Assembly (NCBI RefSeq): GCF_000378985.1
Contig: NZ_KB905370.1
Span: 721,730-785,729, forward strand
DNA from: Ensifer sp. BR816
GTDB lineage: Bacteria > Pseudomonadota > Alphaproteobacteria > Rhizobiales > Rhizobiaceae
Length of the DNA stretch: 64,000 nt
Direction of reading: 5' to 3'
Positions 25,360 to 34,301 of this stretch are shown piece by piece; position 1 is the stretch's first letter; the number at the start of each line of letters is the position of its first letter. Made by a program: the position numbers and the translations under genes. The notes beneath the pieces are model-generated. The model was given only the letters and a program-made list of their open reading frames with translations. It did no database searches and was not told where the DNA came from.

Positions 25360-25770
25360 ATGCTCGCCCTTTCCCACCGTTCGCTTCTCAACAAGGCATT
25401 CATTGCCGACGGCATCGTCTCGCTCGTCGCCGGCACGGTTTTGATCGTCGACGCCGCACCATTGGCGGCGCTGCTCGGCGCCGTTGTGGCGCCGATGGTT
25501 ATCGGCGCGCTCGGCGTGGGCCTCCTGCTCTGGGGTGCTTTCCACTTGGTCTCGGCAAGAAAAGAAGGGCCGAGCCCGCTGGCTGCCCGGATCAGCATTG
25601 CCGGTGACATCCTCTGGCAGGTTGCCAGTCTCGCCATTCTCGCGCTCGCCTATGCGTCGCTGACGGCAATCGGCATCGGATTGATCGTCGCGGCGATGAT
25701 CGGCGTCGCCGACTTTCTCCTCCTGAAACTGAAAGGTGCCGCCCAGGCGGGCATGCGACCGGCAGCTTAG
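25360..25770 (+). CDS. Small integral membrane protein
   Basis: A 136-residue protein with four predicted transmembrane helices (LNKAFIADGIVSLVAGTVLIV, LAALLGAVVAPMVIGALGVGLLLWGAFHLV, ISIAGDILWQVASLAILALAYA, LTAIGIGLIVAAMIGVADFLLL). GAAGGAGATCGAC precedes the ATG, a good ribosome binding site. It is divergent from an XRE/MmyB regulator with a shared palindrome, so it is its probable target. I do not recognise the family and cannot assign a function. Confidence 0.8.
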   Translation: MLALSHRSLLNKAFIADGIVSLVAGTVLIVDAAPLAALLGAVVAPMVIGALGVGLLLWGAFHLVSARKEGPSPLAARISIAGDILWQVASLAILALAYASLTAIGIGLIVAAMIGVADFLLLKLKGAAQAGMRPAA

Positions 25771-25788
25771 CGTCCAGCCAACGAATGC

Positions 25789-25816
25789 GACGGTCCGCGT
25801 TTGGCGGACCGTCTTT
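25789..25816. terminator. Bidirectional terminator
   Basis: GACGGTCCGC (25789-25798) and GCGGACCGTC (25804-25813) form a perfect 10-base stem followed by TTT, between convergent genes ending at 25770 and 25826. Confidence 0.8.
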
Positions 25817-25825
25817 CGATTCGCC

Positions 25826-26812
25826 TCAGACCGTTTCCCAGCCATCCTTCTCGCTGGCCCGGTAGATCGCGTCGATGAACTTCTGGTTGAGGCGCGAGCT
25901 TTCCAGCGTCACGACCTCTTCCGTCTCGCCCTTCGCCGCACGCGCAAAGGCTTCCGCCTCGAGCTTGTACTGGCGCGCATCCTGGAAGCGGAAAAGCTGC
26001 GACTGGGCGTGGTTCTGGTTGGTGAGTTCCACTTCCTCGCGGCCGTAGCGATCGGCATTGAAGGGCGATTTTACCTCGATGAAACCCTGGTCGCCATGGA
26101 AGACCATGACCTGGCGGGCGGCGAGCTGGGTGGAGATGTAGAAGCTCAGCTCGAAATCACCGAAGTCGGCGCGCACGCTTGAATAGATGTCGGTGCCGAA
26201 TTCCGGATCGCGGTCCGTATCGGCCTGAACGCGCAACGGCTCCTTGCCGGTGGTGAAGCGCGTTGTGATCGCCGGATAGACGCCGATATCCGGCAGGCCG
26301 CCGCCGCCGAGCGCCGGGACGTTGCGCATGTTGCCGGGATCGCGGTTGTAATAGGTAAAGGCGCCCTGGACATGCCTGAGCTTGCCGATCGCGCCCTCGG
26401 CAATGAGCGAGCGCACCTTCCGCCAGACGGGGCTGTAGGTGACCATATAGGCTTCCGAAACCAGCACCTTGTTGCGGTCGCGCGCCGCGATCACGGCATC
26501 GATTTCCTCGGCCTTCAGCGCCAGCGGCTTTTCGCAAAGCACATGCTTGCCGGCATCGGCTGCCTTGATTGCCCATTCGACATGCTGCGACGTCGGGAGC
26601 GGGATATAGACGGCATCGATGACATCCGAGGCGAGCATCTCCTCATAGGAGCCGAAGGCATGCGGCACCGAGAAGCGGTCAGCCATCGCCCGCGCCTTCT
26701 CCCGCTCGCGGCTGGCGATTGCCGTGACGACGCAATTCTCGGCGTCCTGAATGGCGGGCACGACGAGTTCGCGGCCGATCCTGGCCGTCGACAGAATTCC
26801 GAAGCGCAACAT
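25826..26812 (-). CDS. Gfo/Idh/MocA-family oxidoreductase
   Basis: A 328-residue NAD(P)-dependent dehydrogenase. The Rossmann N-terminus is [22 protein letters not shown], and the active-site lysine lies in [14 protein letters not shown] (EKP motif). The C-terminal domain has [18 protein letters not shown] with the conserved DIGVY. Substrates of the family are sugars, inositols or related polyols; this one resembles the xylose/glucose-fructose oxidoreductase branch. The start at 26812 is the family one, with a GGAGA site upstream. The neighbouring aldo-keto reductase gene is divergent. Confidence 0.93.
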   Translation of the reverse strand: MLRFGILSTARIGRELVVPAIQDAENCVVTAIASREREKARAMADRFSVPHAFGSYEEMLASDVIDAVYIPLPTSQHVEWAIKAADAGKHVLCEKPLALKAEEIDAVIAARDRNKVLVSEAYMVTYSPVWRKVRSLIAEGAIGKLRHVQGAFTYYNRDPGNMRNVPALGGGGLPDIGVYPAITTRFTTGKEPLRVQADTDRDPEFGTDIYSSVRADFGDFELSFYISTQLAARQVMVFHGDQGFIEVKSPFNADRYGREEVELTNQNHAQSQLFRFQDARQYKLEAEAFARAAKGETEEVVTLESSRLNQKFIDAIYRASEKDGWETV

Positions 26813-27123
26813 GGGACAGTCTCCTTTTCGAGCGGAACGTGAAGTGAGGCTCTTGACGAGCCCGCATCCTGATAGATTGCTGAGCTCGGAGCGGGACGCG
26901 GGCGGAAAATGGCTCGCATTTTTAGCGAGGACCGATCGCGGTACGATTATCCAAATCGCGCGATCAAGCGAACCGACACTATCGCCGAGGTACGTGCCTA
27001 GCAAGCGGTGCGCGGATCAGAAATTCGGTGACGAAGGGTGTCATCGCACGGGCTCTGACCTATGTTGTTCCGGCAATCCTCCCGATCGCAGCTTGTTTTC
27101 ATCCAACCCTGTGGAGCGAAACC

Positions 27124-28074
27124 ATGGAAATGCGCAGACTTGGCCGTACGGGTCTTTCCATTGCCCCGCTGGTCTTCGGTGGCAACGTGTTCGGCTGGAC
27201 GGCGGACGAGAGAACGTCCTTCGCCCTCCTCGATGCCTTTTTCGATGCAGGCTTCAACGCCGTCGACACGGCGGATGTCTATTCCTCCTGGGTCCCCGGA
27301 AACACCGGCGGCGAATCCGAGACGATCATCGGCAGGTGGCTGAGACAATTCGGACGTCCGCGCGACAGGGCGGTGATCATCACCAAGGTAGGCTCCGAAC
27401 TCGGCCCGGGGCGGAAGGGTCTCTCGCGCCGCTGGATCCTGCAGGCGGTCGAGGACTCACTGAAGCGCCTGCAGACCGACCATATCGACCTTTACCTGGC
27501 GCATTGGCCGGATCCGGAAGCCCCCTATGAGGAGACGTTCGCCGCCTATGACACGCTCCTCGCCCAGGGCAAGGTGCGGGCGATCGGCGCCTCGAATCTC
27601 GATGCAAGGCAACTCGGCGACGCCCTCGGAGTCGCGAAGGCGAAGAATCTGCCGCGATACGACGTGCTGCAGCCCGAATACAACCTCTACGACCGGGCCG
27701 CCTATGATGGGCCGCTGCGCGACCTCTGCATCGCCGAGGAGCTCGGCGTCATCACCTATTTCAGCCTCGCCCGGGGCTTTCTTTCCGGCAAGTACCGCTC
27801 GCACACGGATCTCGAAGGCTCGGCGCGCGGCGGCGGCGTCGAAAAATATCTCGACGGTCGCGGCATGCGCATTCTCGGCGTGCTCGACGAGATCGCCGAG
27901 GAGACCGGGGCGAAACAGGCGGAGATCGCGCTTGCCTGGATCATCGCCCGCGACGGCGTCACCGCGCCGATCGCCAGCGCCACCAATCTCGATCAGCTGG
28001 CAAGCCTCGTGAGGTCGGCGGAAGTCAAGCTCTCGGAGGAGGCGATCCAGCGGCTGAACGATGTGAGCGGATGA
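27124..28074 (+). CDS. Aldo/keto reductase
   Basis: A 316-residue TIM-barrel oxidoreductase. The catalytic tetrad is visible: Asp and Tyr in FNAVDTADVYSSW, Lys in VIITKVG, and His in LYLAHWPDP. NADPH-binding residues occur in the C-terminal IASATNLDQLASLV. The start at 27124 (MEMRRLGRTGLSIAPLVFGG) is the usual one of this family. The enzyme reduces aldehydes or ketones with NADPH; the substrate is unknown. A type-B mosaic repeat follows the stop at 28091. Confidence 0.93.
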   Translation: MEMRRLGRTGLSIAPLVFGGNVFGWTADERTSFALLDAFFDAGFNAVDTADVYSSWVPGNTGGESETIIGRWLRQFGRPRDRAVIITKVGSELGPGRKGLSRRWILQAVEDSLKRLQTDHIDLYLAHWPDPEAPYEETFAAYDTLLAQGKVRAIGASNLDARQLGDALGVAKAKNLPRYDVLQPEYNLYDRAAYDGPLRDLCIAEELGVITYFSLARGFLSGKYRSHTDLEGSARGGGVEKYLDGRGMRILGVLDEIAEETGAKQAEIALAWIIARDGVTAPIASATNLDQLASLVRSAEVKLSEEAIQRLNDVSG

Positions 28075-28090
28075 CGCGCGCGCGAGAAGA

Positions 28091-28244
28091 CCCCTCCCCA
28101 CCCCCCACAGGTGGGAGGGGCTTAACTTGCCGCGTCCGCCCATGAGAATTTCAACGGTCTATCGAGCCCGGATGTTGCGTATGGCACCGGACGGGGCGAC
28201 GAGTGCGAGCCCCTCCCACCTGTGGGGAGGGGTTGGGGAGGGCC
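28091..28244. repeat. Mosaic palindromic element, copy B3
   Basis: Ends CCCCTCCCCACCCCCCACAG and GGGGAGGGGTTGGGGAGGGC are inverted repeats related to copies B1 and B2. The left arm continues GGTGGGAGGGGCTTAACTTG, almost as in B2. It separates convergent genes (aldo-keto reductase and M15-like) and probably acts as a terminator. Confidence 0.88.
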
Positions 28245-28249
28245 TTTCG

Positions 28250-28873
28250 TTACGACTCCCTCACGAGCGCCGGAAACCCGGCGTATAGATCCGCGTGGCT
28301 GCCTTCGTGATTGGCCATGCCCGGCTTCGTCAAAAGGCCGCGCGGCTCGGCGAAGCTGCGGATTCTGCGCTGCGGCCGCTCGTGCCATTGGATGTTGAAG
28401 GCCCAAAGCTTCGGGAAGAAGCAGAGCGAGGCATAGGGGAGGTGGTCATGGATCCACCAGGCCAGGCTCTGCCAGCCGCCCTCCCCGCGCTCCCGGTCCC
28501 AGACCCAGGGGAGGACGATGCAGGCGGTCGCCCCCATGCAGCCGTCCGCGTCGCGCATGTCCCAGATATGGTCAGCCGCCGTTGCGGCATTCGTCGAGCA
28601 GTTGAGCTTGTTCCTGTTGCCGAAGTCGTTGACGACGCGGTTGCGATAGGCGGAGCGGATGTGGAGCCGCCCGAAGGTCGCCTGCAGCGGCTCGAGAAGT
28701 TCCTCGCAGAGCTTGCGACCAGCCGCGATTGCAAGCTCAGGATCATCCGGGACGTTCGGGATACGGTAGAAATCGGCGATCTCCGAATGCAGGAAATCGC
28801 GCAGGAAGAAGTTTTTGGACAGGCGCACGCGGCCGAGATCTTCCAGCGCCTTCATCGACCCGGGTTTCCTCAT
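28250..28873 (-). CDS. M15-like peptidase-fold protein (putative)
   Basis: A 207-residue protein with no obvious signal peptide. The N-terminal half, FFLRDFLHSEIADFYRIPNVPDDPELAIAAGRKLCEELLEPLQ followed by LHIRSAYRNRVVND, resembles the Peptidase_M15 (DD-carboxypeptidase-like) layout of a turn with R-S-x-Y-R and later His-containing strands (AADHIWDMRDADG, FNIQWHERPQRRI). The full metal triad cannot be confirmed, so activity is uncertain. GGAGGGGG lies just before the ATG at 28873. The SDR gene on the same strand ends 22 bases upstream, so the two may be co-transcribed. Confidence 0.6.
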   Translation of the reverse strand: MRKPGSMKALEDLGRVRLSKNFFLRDFLHSEIADFYRIPNVPDDPELAIAAGRKLCEELLEPLQATFGRLHIRSAYRNRVVNDFGNRNKLNCSTNAATAADHIWDMRDADGCMGATACIVLPWVWDRERGEGGWQSLAWWIHDHLPYASLCFFPKLWAFNIQWHERPQRRIRSFAEPRGLLTKPGMANHEGSHADLYAGFPALVRES

Positions 28874-28894
28874 GCTTCCCCCTCCGCCCGTTCG

Positions 28895-29665
28895 TCACGT
28901 CCTGCTGATCGAAACGCCGCCATCGACCAGCAATGCGGTGCCGGTGACGAAGCTAGCACCCTCGGAGGCGAGGTAAAGCGCGGCCTCGGCAATTTCCGCC
29001 GGCTGCGCCATGCGCTTCAGCGCGTGCAGACCTTCGACGAAGCCGCGCGTCTCGGGAGAAGCACCCGGCAGGTTCGCGGCATTGGAGGGCGTGTCGGTGC
29101 CGCCAGGCAGCAGTGCATTGACCCGCACCCCGCGCGCTCCGAACTCGACCGCCAAGGATTGCACCAGGCCGATCAGCCCCGCCTTGCTGGCCGCGTAGGC
29201 GGCCATACCGGGGAAGCCCGCCGTGTGACCGACGAAGCTCGAGGTGAAGACGAGCGAACCGCCGCCACCCGCAATCATGGCCGGAGCCTGATGTTTGGCG
29301 GCGAGAAAGGCGCTGGTCAGGTTGGTGTCGAGCGTTTCGCGCCATCCCTCGGCGGAGAGCGACGAGACCTCGCCCATGGCGCCCAACCCGCCGGCATTGT
29401 TGAAGGCGACGTCCAATCCGCCGAAGCGGCTCAGCGCCAGATCGACAAGCGCCTCGTTCAAACCTTCGTCGCGCAGGTCGCCGGCAAGCATTGCCGCTTC
29501 ACCGCCCTCTTGCGCGATCTCCTCCACGAGTTGCTCGAGAGCCGCGGCACGCCTCGCGGCGATCACCACCTTTGCGCCTTCCCGCGCAAAAAGGGGGGCG
29601 GCCGCACGGCCTATTCCCGAACTCGCACCCGTCACGATCGCCACCTTTCCTGCAAGTCTCAGCAT
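28895..29665 (-). CDS. SDR-family oxidoreductase
   Basis: A 256-residue classical short-chain dehydrogenase. The cofactor-binding motif is GASSGIG (residues about 12-18), NNAGG follows in the fourth strand, the catalytic Ser lies in VFTSSFVGH and the catalytic YxxxK in YAASKAG. The C-terminus ends TGTALLVDGGVSISRT, as is typical. The start at 29665 (MLRLAGKVAIVTGASSGIG) follows GAGGAAGATGAA. The substrate is not evident. Confidence 0.94.
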   Translation of the reverse strand: MLRLAGKVAIVTGASSGIGRAAAPLFAREGAKVVIAARRAAALEQLVEEIAQEGGEAAMLAGDLRDEGLNEALVDLALSRFGGLDVAFNNAGGLGAMGEVSSLSAEGWRETLDTNLTSAFLAAKHQAPAMIAGGGGSLVFTSSFVGHTAGFPGMAAYAASKAGLIGLVQSLAVEFGARGVRVNALLPGGTDTPSNAANLPGASPETRGFVEGLHALKRMAQPAEIAEAALYLASEGASFVTGTALLVDGGVSISRT

Positions 29666-29884
29666 TTCATCTTCCTCGCCATTGATATCGACGGATCGAA
29701 AATCCCAGACGGTGGCGGCCGCTGCCACCCGATTTCAGCTGAAGCGGAAGCGGCCGCGCTCAAGATCGACGGGAATGAAGGGCGTCCACGCATTTTCCCC
29801 GAAGAAAGGAACAAATACCCCTGTCTGATGTTGGTTGGGCGTCACATCGCAACCTCCCCACCGGACAAGGAAGGAAATCGACAA

Positions 29885-30376
29885 ATGCCCAGGGAAAAGA
29901 CAATGGACGACCTGTTCTACGACGCGCTGAAGGACATCTACTATGCCGAGCGCAAGATCCTGAAGGCTCTTCCAAAGATGGCCCGCGGCGCGCAGGCGCC
30001 GGAGCTCAAAGCAGCGTTCGAAAAGCATCGGGAGCAGACGGAAATCCATGTCGAGCGGCTGCAGCAGGTCTTCGAACTGATCGGCAAGCGGGCGCAAGGC
30101 AAAACCTGTGAAGCGATCGAGGGGATTATTGCCGAGGGCGAGGAGATCATGGACGAGTTCAAGGGCACGCCAGCCCTCGACGCCGGGCTGATCTCCGCCG
30201 CGCAGTCCGTCGAACACTACGAGATTGCTCGCTACGGCACCTTGAAGAGCTGGGCCCAGACCATCGGCCTCAAGGATGCGGTACCGCTTTTCGACGCAAC
30301 GCTGAAGGAAGAAGTCGTCACCGACCAGGATCTGACGAAGCTTGCGACGGCGAAATCGAACAAGAAAGCCGCCTGA
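29885..30376 (+). CDS. Ferritin-like DUF892 (YciE/YciF) protein
   Basis: A 163-residue four-helix protein. The DUF892 features are DLFYDALKDIYYAERKILKALPKMA at the N-terminus, FEKHREQTEIHVERLQQVFELIG, and AAQSVEHYEIARYGTLKSWAQ with the conserved Glu/His metal ligands. Such proteins are dimeric, possibly di-iron, and are induced by general or osmotic stress; their reaction is unknown. The start at 29885 follows AAGGAAATCGACAA. It is transcribed divergently from the SDR gene; the 219-base gap upstream holds no other gene I can see. Confidence 0.92.
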   Translation: MPREKTMDDLFYDALKDIYYAERKILKALPKMARGAQAPELKAAFEKHREQTEIHVERLQQVFELIGKRAQGKTCEAIEGIIAEGEEIMDEFKGTPALDAGLISAAQSVEHYEIARYGTLKSWAQTIGLKDAVPLFDATLKEEVVTDQDLTKLATAKSNKKAA

Positions 30377-30391
30377 TCCGATTCTTGAGCT

Positions 30392-30441
30392 AGAGCGGGA
30401 TGCGGGACGGAAAACCGTGCACTCTTTTCTCATCCCGCTCT
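30392..30441. terminator. Palindrome between convergent genes
   Basis: AGAGCGGGATG (30392-30402) and CATCCCGCTCT (30431-30441) form a perfect 11-base stem with a 28-base loop, between the ferritin-like gene and the LysR gene. It is of a type dispersed in rhizobial genomes and may act as a bidirectional terminator. Confidence 0.7.
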
Positions 30442-30460
30442 ATTGGCGGCCGGTCGCCGG

Positions 30461-31351
30461 TCAATCCGCATGCCGGAAGAAATCGATGAAGGCCCTGAGC
30501 GCCGGGCGCATCTGCCGGCGGCTTGGATAGTAGAGATAGGGGCCGGCATAGGGCGCACACCAATCCTCGAGCACCCGCAGCAATTTCCCTTCGGCCACAT
30601 AGCCGCTGACGCGCGGCTCGAAGAGGTAGGCGAGGCCCGCGCCGCCGATCGCCGCCTTGATGATCGGCCGGTCCTCGCCGAGGATCAGCGGACCAGCCAC
30701 CGCGACCGTGATCTCCTCCCCCTCCTTCTCGAACTCCCAGCGATAGAACGTGCCGTTCGAAAAGCGTCGCCGGATGCAGCGATGCGCTGCTAGGTCGCGC
30801 GGATGCAGCGGCCGTGTGAACCGCTCGAAATAGGCGGGCGAGGCGACGACCGCGCTCTTCAAATCCGGGCCGATCTTGACCGCGATCATGTCGGCCTCCA
30901 GGCTCTCGCCGAGCCTGATGCCGGCGTCGAAACCCGCCTCGACGATATCGGTGAAGCCGTCCTCATTGGCGATCTCCAGCACGATGTCAGGATAGCGGAT
31001 GAGAAAGTCGCCGAGCCGCGGGGCGAGAAGCAGATCGGCGGCAAAGCGCGGCGCGGTGATGCGCAGATTACCGGCCGGGCGCTGCCTGGCATCCACCGCC
31101 AATTCCAGCGCGTGGGCAATTTCGTCGAGCGCCGGCCGAAGCCGATCGAGGAGGCATCTACCCTCCTCCGTCGCCGCGACGCTACGTGTGGTGCGCGCGA
31201 GGAGGCGCACGCCGAGGCTCGCTTCGAGGCTGGCGACGGCGTGGCTGACGGCCGAAGGCGCGATCGCGAGTTCCTTGGCGGCGCCGCGGAAGCTGCCATG
31301 GGCGGCAACGGCTGAGAGGACCGCGAGCTGGGAGAGTTGGGTGCGATTCAT
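30461..31351 (-). CDS. LysR-family transcriptional regulator
   Basis: A 296-residue LTTR. The helix-turn-helix is at residues about 4-64 (LSQLAVLSAVAAHGSFRGAAKELAIAPSAVSHAVASLEASLGVRLL), followed by the substrate-binding domain (LRITAPRFAADLLLAPRLGDFL ... FDAGIRLGESLEADM). The start at 31351 (MNRTQLSQLAVL) matches the family. It is divergent from an aldo-keto reductase gene at 31544, which is its likely target. This subfamily commonly regulates adjacent oxidoreductases. The effector is unknown. Confidence 0.94.
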   Translation of the reverse strand: MNRTQLSQLAVLSAVAAHGSFRGAAKELAIAPSAVSHAVASLEASLGVRLLARTTRSVAATEEGRCLLDRLRPALDEIAHALELAVDARQRPAGNLRITAPRFAADLLLAPRLGDFLIRYPDIVLEIANEDGFTDIVEAGFDAGIRLGESLEADMIAVKIGPDLKSAVVASPAYFERFTRPLHPRDLAAHRCIRRRFSNGTFYRWEFEKEGEEITVAVAGPLILGEDRPIIKAAIGGAGLAYLFEPRVSGYVAEGKLLRVLEDWCAPYAGPYLYYPSRRQMRPALRAFIDFFRHAD

Positions 31352-31543
31352 TGATCGAAATAATAGAACAGCCCGTGAGAATTGGCAGCGATTTTCAGCC
31401 GCCGATGCGGAGCGTATCTTTCCCTCGTCGTCGGAGGCGCTGCAGAACCACGCCTCCTCGGTCATCTCTCATTTCGACGCAGCCGCTTTGGTCCCTCCCG
31501 CATGACCGCGTCTCCGCGTTGTTCCAGCCGGAAAGGAAATCCT

Positions 31544-32539
31544 ATGAAGACCCGCAAGCTCGGCAATGAACTCACCGTCTCGGCCATCGGCCTCGGCTGC
31601 ATGGGCATGAGCTTCGCCTATGGCGAGGCGGACGAAGGCGACTCGATCCGAACGCTGCATCGCGCCATCGACCTCGGCGTCACCCTCTTCGACACGGCAG
31701 AGGTCTACGGGCCCTATGAGAACGAGAAGCTCCTCGGCCGGGCGTTGAAGGACAGGCGTGACCAGGTGGTGATCGCGACGAAATTCGGCTTCCGTATCGA
31801 ATCGGGCGTGCCGGCCGCCCAGGCGATCAAGGGCGTCGACGGCCGGCCGGAACATGCGAAGGCGGTGGCAGAAGCCTCGCTCAAGCGGCTGGATACGGAT
31901 GTCATCGATCTCTACTACCAGCACCGCATCGATCCGGACGTGCCGGTCGAGGACACGGTCGGCGCCATGGCGGAACTCGTGCGCGAGGGCAAGGTTCGGG
32001 CAATCGGCCTTTCCGAGGCGAGTGCTGCCACCATCCGTCGCGCCCGCGCCGTCCATCCGATCGCGGCGGTGCAGAGCGAATACTCGCTCTGGTCGCGCGA
32101 CCCGGAAGACGAAGTGCTTGCCACCTGTCGCGAGCTCGGCATCGGCCTTGTCCCCTATAGCCCGCTCGGGCGCGGCATGCTCACCGGCGCGATCCGCAAG
32201 GTCGAAGATCTCGAAGCCGACGATTTCCGGCGCTCGCTGCCGCGCTTCCAGGCGGAGAACTTCGACGCCAATGCCGCGCTGATCGAAAAGCTGCAGAGCC
32301 TCGCCAAGGAGAAGGGCGTGACGGCCGCCCAGCTTGCGCTCGCCTGGGTCATCAACCAGGGCGAGGACATCGTGCCGATCCCCGGTGCGCGCAGGCTCGA
32401 TCATCTGGAGCAGAACATCGCCGCTGTCGATATCGTTCTTTCTGCAGCGGAACGCGCCGAACTCGGCGAGGCGCTGTCCCCCGCACTCGTCGCCGGCAAG
32501 CGGTACACCGAGGCATCGCTGGCTCTGACGAACCGCTGA
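31544..32539 (+). CDS. Aldo/keto reductase
   Basis: A 331-residue AKR of the AKR13-like group. The start [27 protein letters not shown] is typical, with the catalytic Asp/Tyr in [14 protein letters not shown], Lys in IATKFGF and His in [18 protein letters not shown]. The C-terminal [16 protein letters not shown] binds NADPH. It reduces aldehydes or ketones; the substrate is unknown. GAAAGGAAAT lies just before the ATG. The divergent LysR regulator probably controls it. Confidence 0.94.
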   Translation: MKTRKLGNELTVSAIGLGCMGMSFAYGEADEGDSIRTLHRAIDLGVTLFDTAEVYGPYENEKLLGRALKDRRDQVVIATKFGFRIESGVPAAQAIKGVDGRPEHAKAVAEASLKRLDTDVIDLYYQHRIDPDVPVEDTVGAMAELVREGKVRAIGLSEASAATIRRARAVHPIAAVQSEYSLWSRDPEDEVLATCRELGIGLVPYSPLGRGMLTGAIRKVEDLEADDFRRSLPRFQAENFDANAALIEKLQSLAKEKGVTAAQLALAWVINQGEDIVPIPGARRLDHLEQNIAAVDIVLSAAERAELGEALSPALVAGKRYTEASLALTNR

Positions 32540-32690
32540 GTGCCGAGTACGGACCACGGGTATCGCAATTCCGTTGTGATACCCTAACTATGAGGTGTCC
32601 GCCTCGATTATGACTGGAGCGGCATCGGAGGCGGCTTCGATCACGCGCGAGAGCGTTGCCCTGCCCGCTCCGGAAATGGAGGAACCAGGT

Positions 32691-33050
32691 ATGTCCGATG
32701 AACAGGCCATCAGCGCAGTCGTCCATCTCTATGTCGATGGCATGGCTTTCGCCAATGAGGCGGCGCTGCGAAAGGCCTTTCACCCGAGCGCCTCGATCGT
32801 GGGCAATTTTCAAGACTCGGTCGAGTGGCTGAGCCGCGACGCCTTCATCGCCGCCGTCGTGGCGGAGGGATCGGCGCCGCCGGAGACGCAGCCGCTGATG
32901 GAGGTGGAGATGATCCACATCACCGGCGACGCGGCGAGCGTCAAGGTGATCGACGAATTCGGCGGCTCGCGCTACACGGACTACCTGTCGCTGCTGAAGG
33001 TCGACGGGCGTTGGCTGATCGTCAACAAGATCTGGCATCGCCACGCATAA
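32691..33050 (+). CDS. NTF2-like (lumazine-binding-type) protein
   Basis: A 119-residue single-domain protein with the NTF2 fold: MSDEQAISAVVHLYVDGMAFANEAALRKAFHPSASIVG, then a beta sheet ending in YLSLLKVDGRWLIVNKIWHRHA, the hallmark C-terminus of the putative lumazine-binding/SnoaL-like group. The ATG at 32691 is preceded by GGAGGAACCAGGT. Function is unknown; relatives range from isomerases to ligand carriers. It stands alone between the aldo-keto reductase and a convergent VOC gene. Confidence 0.88.
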   Translation: MSDEQAISAVVHLYVDGMAFANEAALRKAFHPSASIVGNFQDSVEWLSRDAFIAAVVAEGSAPPETQPLMEVEMIHITGDAASVKVIDEFGGSRYTDYLSLLKVDGRWLIVNKIWHRHA

Positions 33051-33106
33051 TCCGAGTAATTGCCCCCGGAACAGAGACCTTTCAAGGTCGCATTGAAGTC
33101 TGCCAC

Positions 33107-33145
33107 GCCCACCTCCTCCCCGTTTGGGTCCCTTGTGAGGTGGGC
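33107..33145. terminator. Hairpin between convergent genes
   Basis: GCCCACCTC (33107-33115) pairs perfectly with GAGGTGGGC (33137-33145). It lies between the NTF2-like gene and the VOC gene and may end both transcripts. Confidence 0.5.
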
Positions 33146-33172
33146 GGGGCACTACCGAAAGGCGGCCCTCGC

Positions 33173-33652
33173 TCAAGCCGCATTCCGATCGACTCCGAAG
33201 GCGTCCAGACGCTCGCTCTCGTCGATCGCCGTGAACAGTGCCCAGATATGGCCGAACGGATCGATGAGGGCGGCGACGCGGTCGCCGGTCGGCAGGGTCT
33301 CGACGGCGTTGCGCAGGCTGGCGCCGGCGCCCATCGCCCGGGCGAGCACGCGATCCACGTCATCGACATGCAGTTCGAGGATCGCTGCGGTCGTGCCGAG
33401 CGCATGCGGCGAGCGCGGCCCGCCGAGACGCGGTTCGGCATCGCGGCGCGGATTGGCGCCGGCCACCCGGAAAATCGAGTCGCCGATGCCGAGATCGGCG
33501 CTCGTCAGAATGCCGCTCCATTCGTGACGCTGTAAGAGCTCGGCACCGAAAACCTCGCGATAAAAGGCGATTGCCCGCTCCTCGTCCCCGTGCCTGACGA
33601 ACAGTTTTATGCAGATCTGTCGCGCCATTGCGCCGCCACCGGAAATGGCCAT
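33173..33652 (-). CDS. VOC-family (glyoxalase-like) protein
   Basis: A 159-residue protein of the PhnB/VOC type. The two beta-alpha-beta modules are seen in CIKLFVRHGDEERAIAFYREVFGAELLQRHEW and AILELHVDDVDRVLARAMGAGA...DRVAALIDPFGHIWALFT, with the usual end DPFGHxW. VOC proteins include glyoxalases, dioxygenases and resistance proteins; no specific role can be given. The start is set at 33652, where AGGGAGGA precedes the ATG; 33628 (MARQICIK) is an alternative. Confidence 0.88.
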   Translation of the reverse strand: MAISGGGAMARQICIKLFVRHGDEERAIAFYREVFGAELLQRHEWSGILTSADLGIGDSIFRVAGANPRRDAEPRLGGPRSPHALGTTAAILELHVDDVDRVLARAMGAGASLRNAVETLPTGDRVAALIDPFGHIWALFTAIDESERLDAFGVDRNAA

Positions 33653-33727
33653 GACATCCTCCCTTGTTCGCTGAGACGGAGCATCTTAGACGACCATGAG
33701 AACAAATCAAGAACAAACTACATGCAA

Positions 33728-34162
33728 TCAGAAGGCCCCGGTCAGCTTGCTGGTCTTCAGCAGGATGTTCGTTTCCGTGACGGTGATACCGTCGATCAAC
33801 CTTATGCGCCGCAAGGTCTCGTCGAAGCTGGCGAGGTCGCGGTCCTCGAGTTCGGCGATGAAGTCCCACCGCCCATTGGTGCTGTGCAGCGCCCGCACCT
33901 GCGGCAGACCGCGCAATTGCTCGGCGACGCGATCGGCCATCTTGCCGTGAACCTCGATCATGACGACGGCGCGAACCCCGGAGGCGGGGATCTCTGATCC
34001 CGTCCGGATGGTGAAGGCCGCGATTGTTCCATTGGCGACCAGCCGGTCGATGCGCGCGGCAATTGTGGCGCGCGATACGCCGGTCATCGCCGATAGGGTC
34101 GAGACCGGGGTTCGAGCATTCTGCCGAAGGGCGCTGATGAGGGCTTGGTCGAGATCGTCCAT
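33728..34162 (-). CDS. Lrp/AsnC-family regulator of arginine catabolism (putative)
   Basis: A 144-residue regulator: helix-turn-helix at residues 4-50 (LDQALISALRQNARTPVSTLSAMTGVSRATIAARIDRL) and an AsnC ligand domain (VRAVVMIEVHGKMADRVAEQLRGLPQVRALHSTNGRWDFIAEL). It is divergent from the arginase gene, and in other rhizobia and Agrobacterium an Lrp-type activator adjacent to these genes responds to arginine or ornithine, so the same role is likely (inference). The gap holds CACTT (34170-34174) and AAGTG (34201-34205) as a possible inverted operator. Confidence 0.9.
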   Translation of the reverse strand: MDDLDQALISALRQNARTPVSTLSAMTGVSRATIAARIDRLVANGTIAAFTIRTGSEIPASGVRAVVMIEVHGKMADRVAEQLRGLPQVRALHSTNGRWDFIAELEDRDLASFDETLRRIRLIDGITVTETNILLKTSKLTGAF

Positions 34163-34301
34163 TCACTGCCACTTTGTCAAATACAGCTTATCATAATGCG
34201 AAGTGTAGCCTTCTAATCGGCAGTTTTCCATCTTTTTGCCGTCACAGCTTTTGGCGATAATCCGCATCGACCCTAGGGATTCGAACGGAGAGAAGGCGGA
34301 C

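Noticed and set aside
26883..26940. Sequence similar to the palindrome at 30392
   Set aside because: Only one arm is similar and no pairing arm follows, so it is not called as a repeat.
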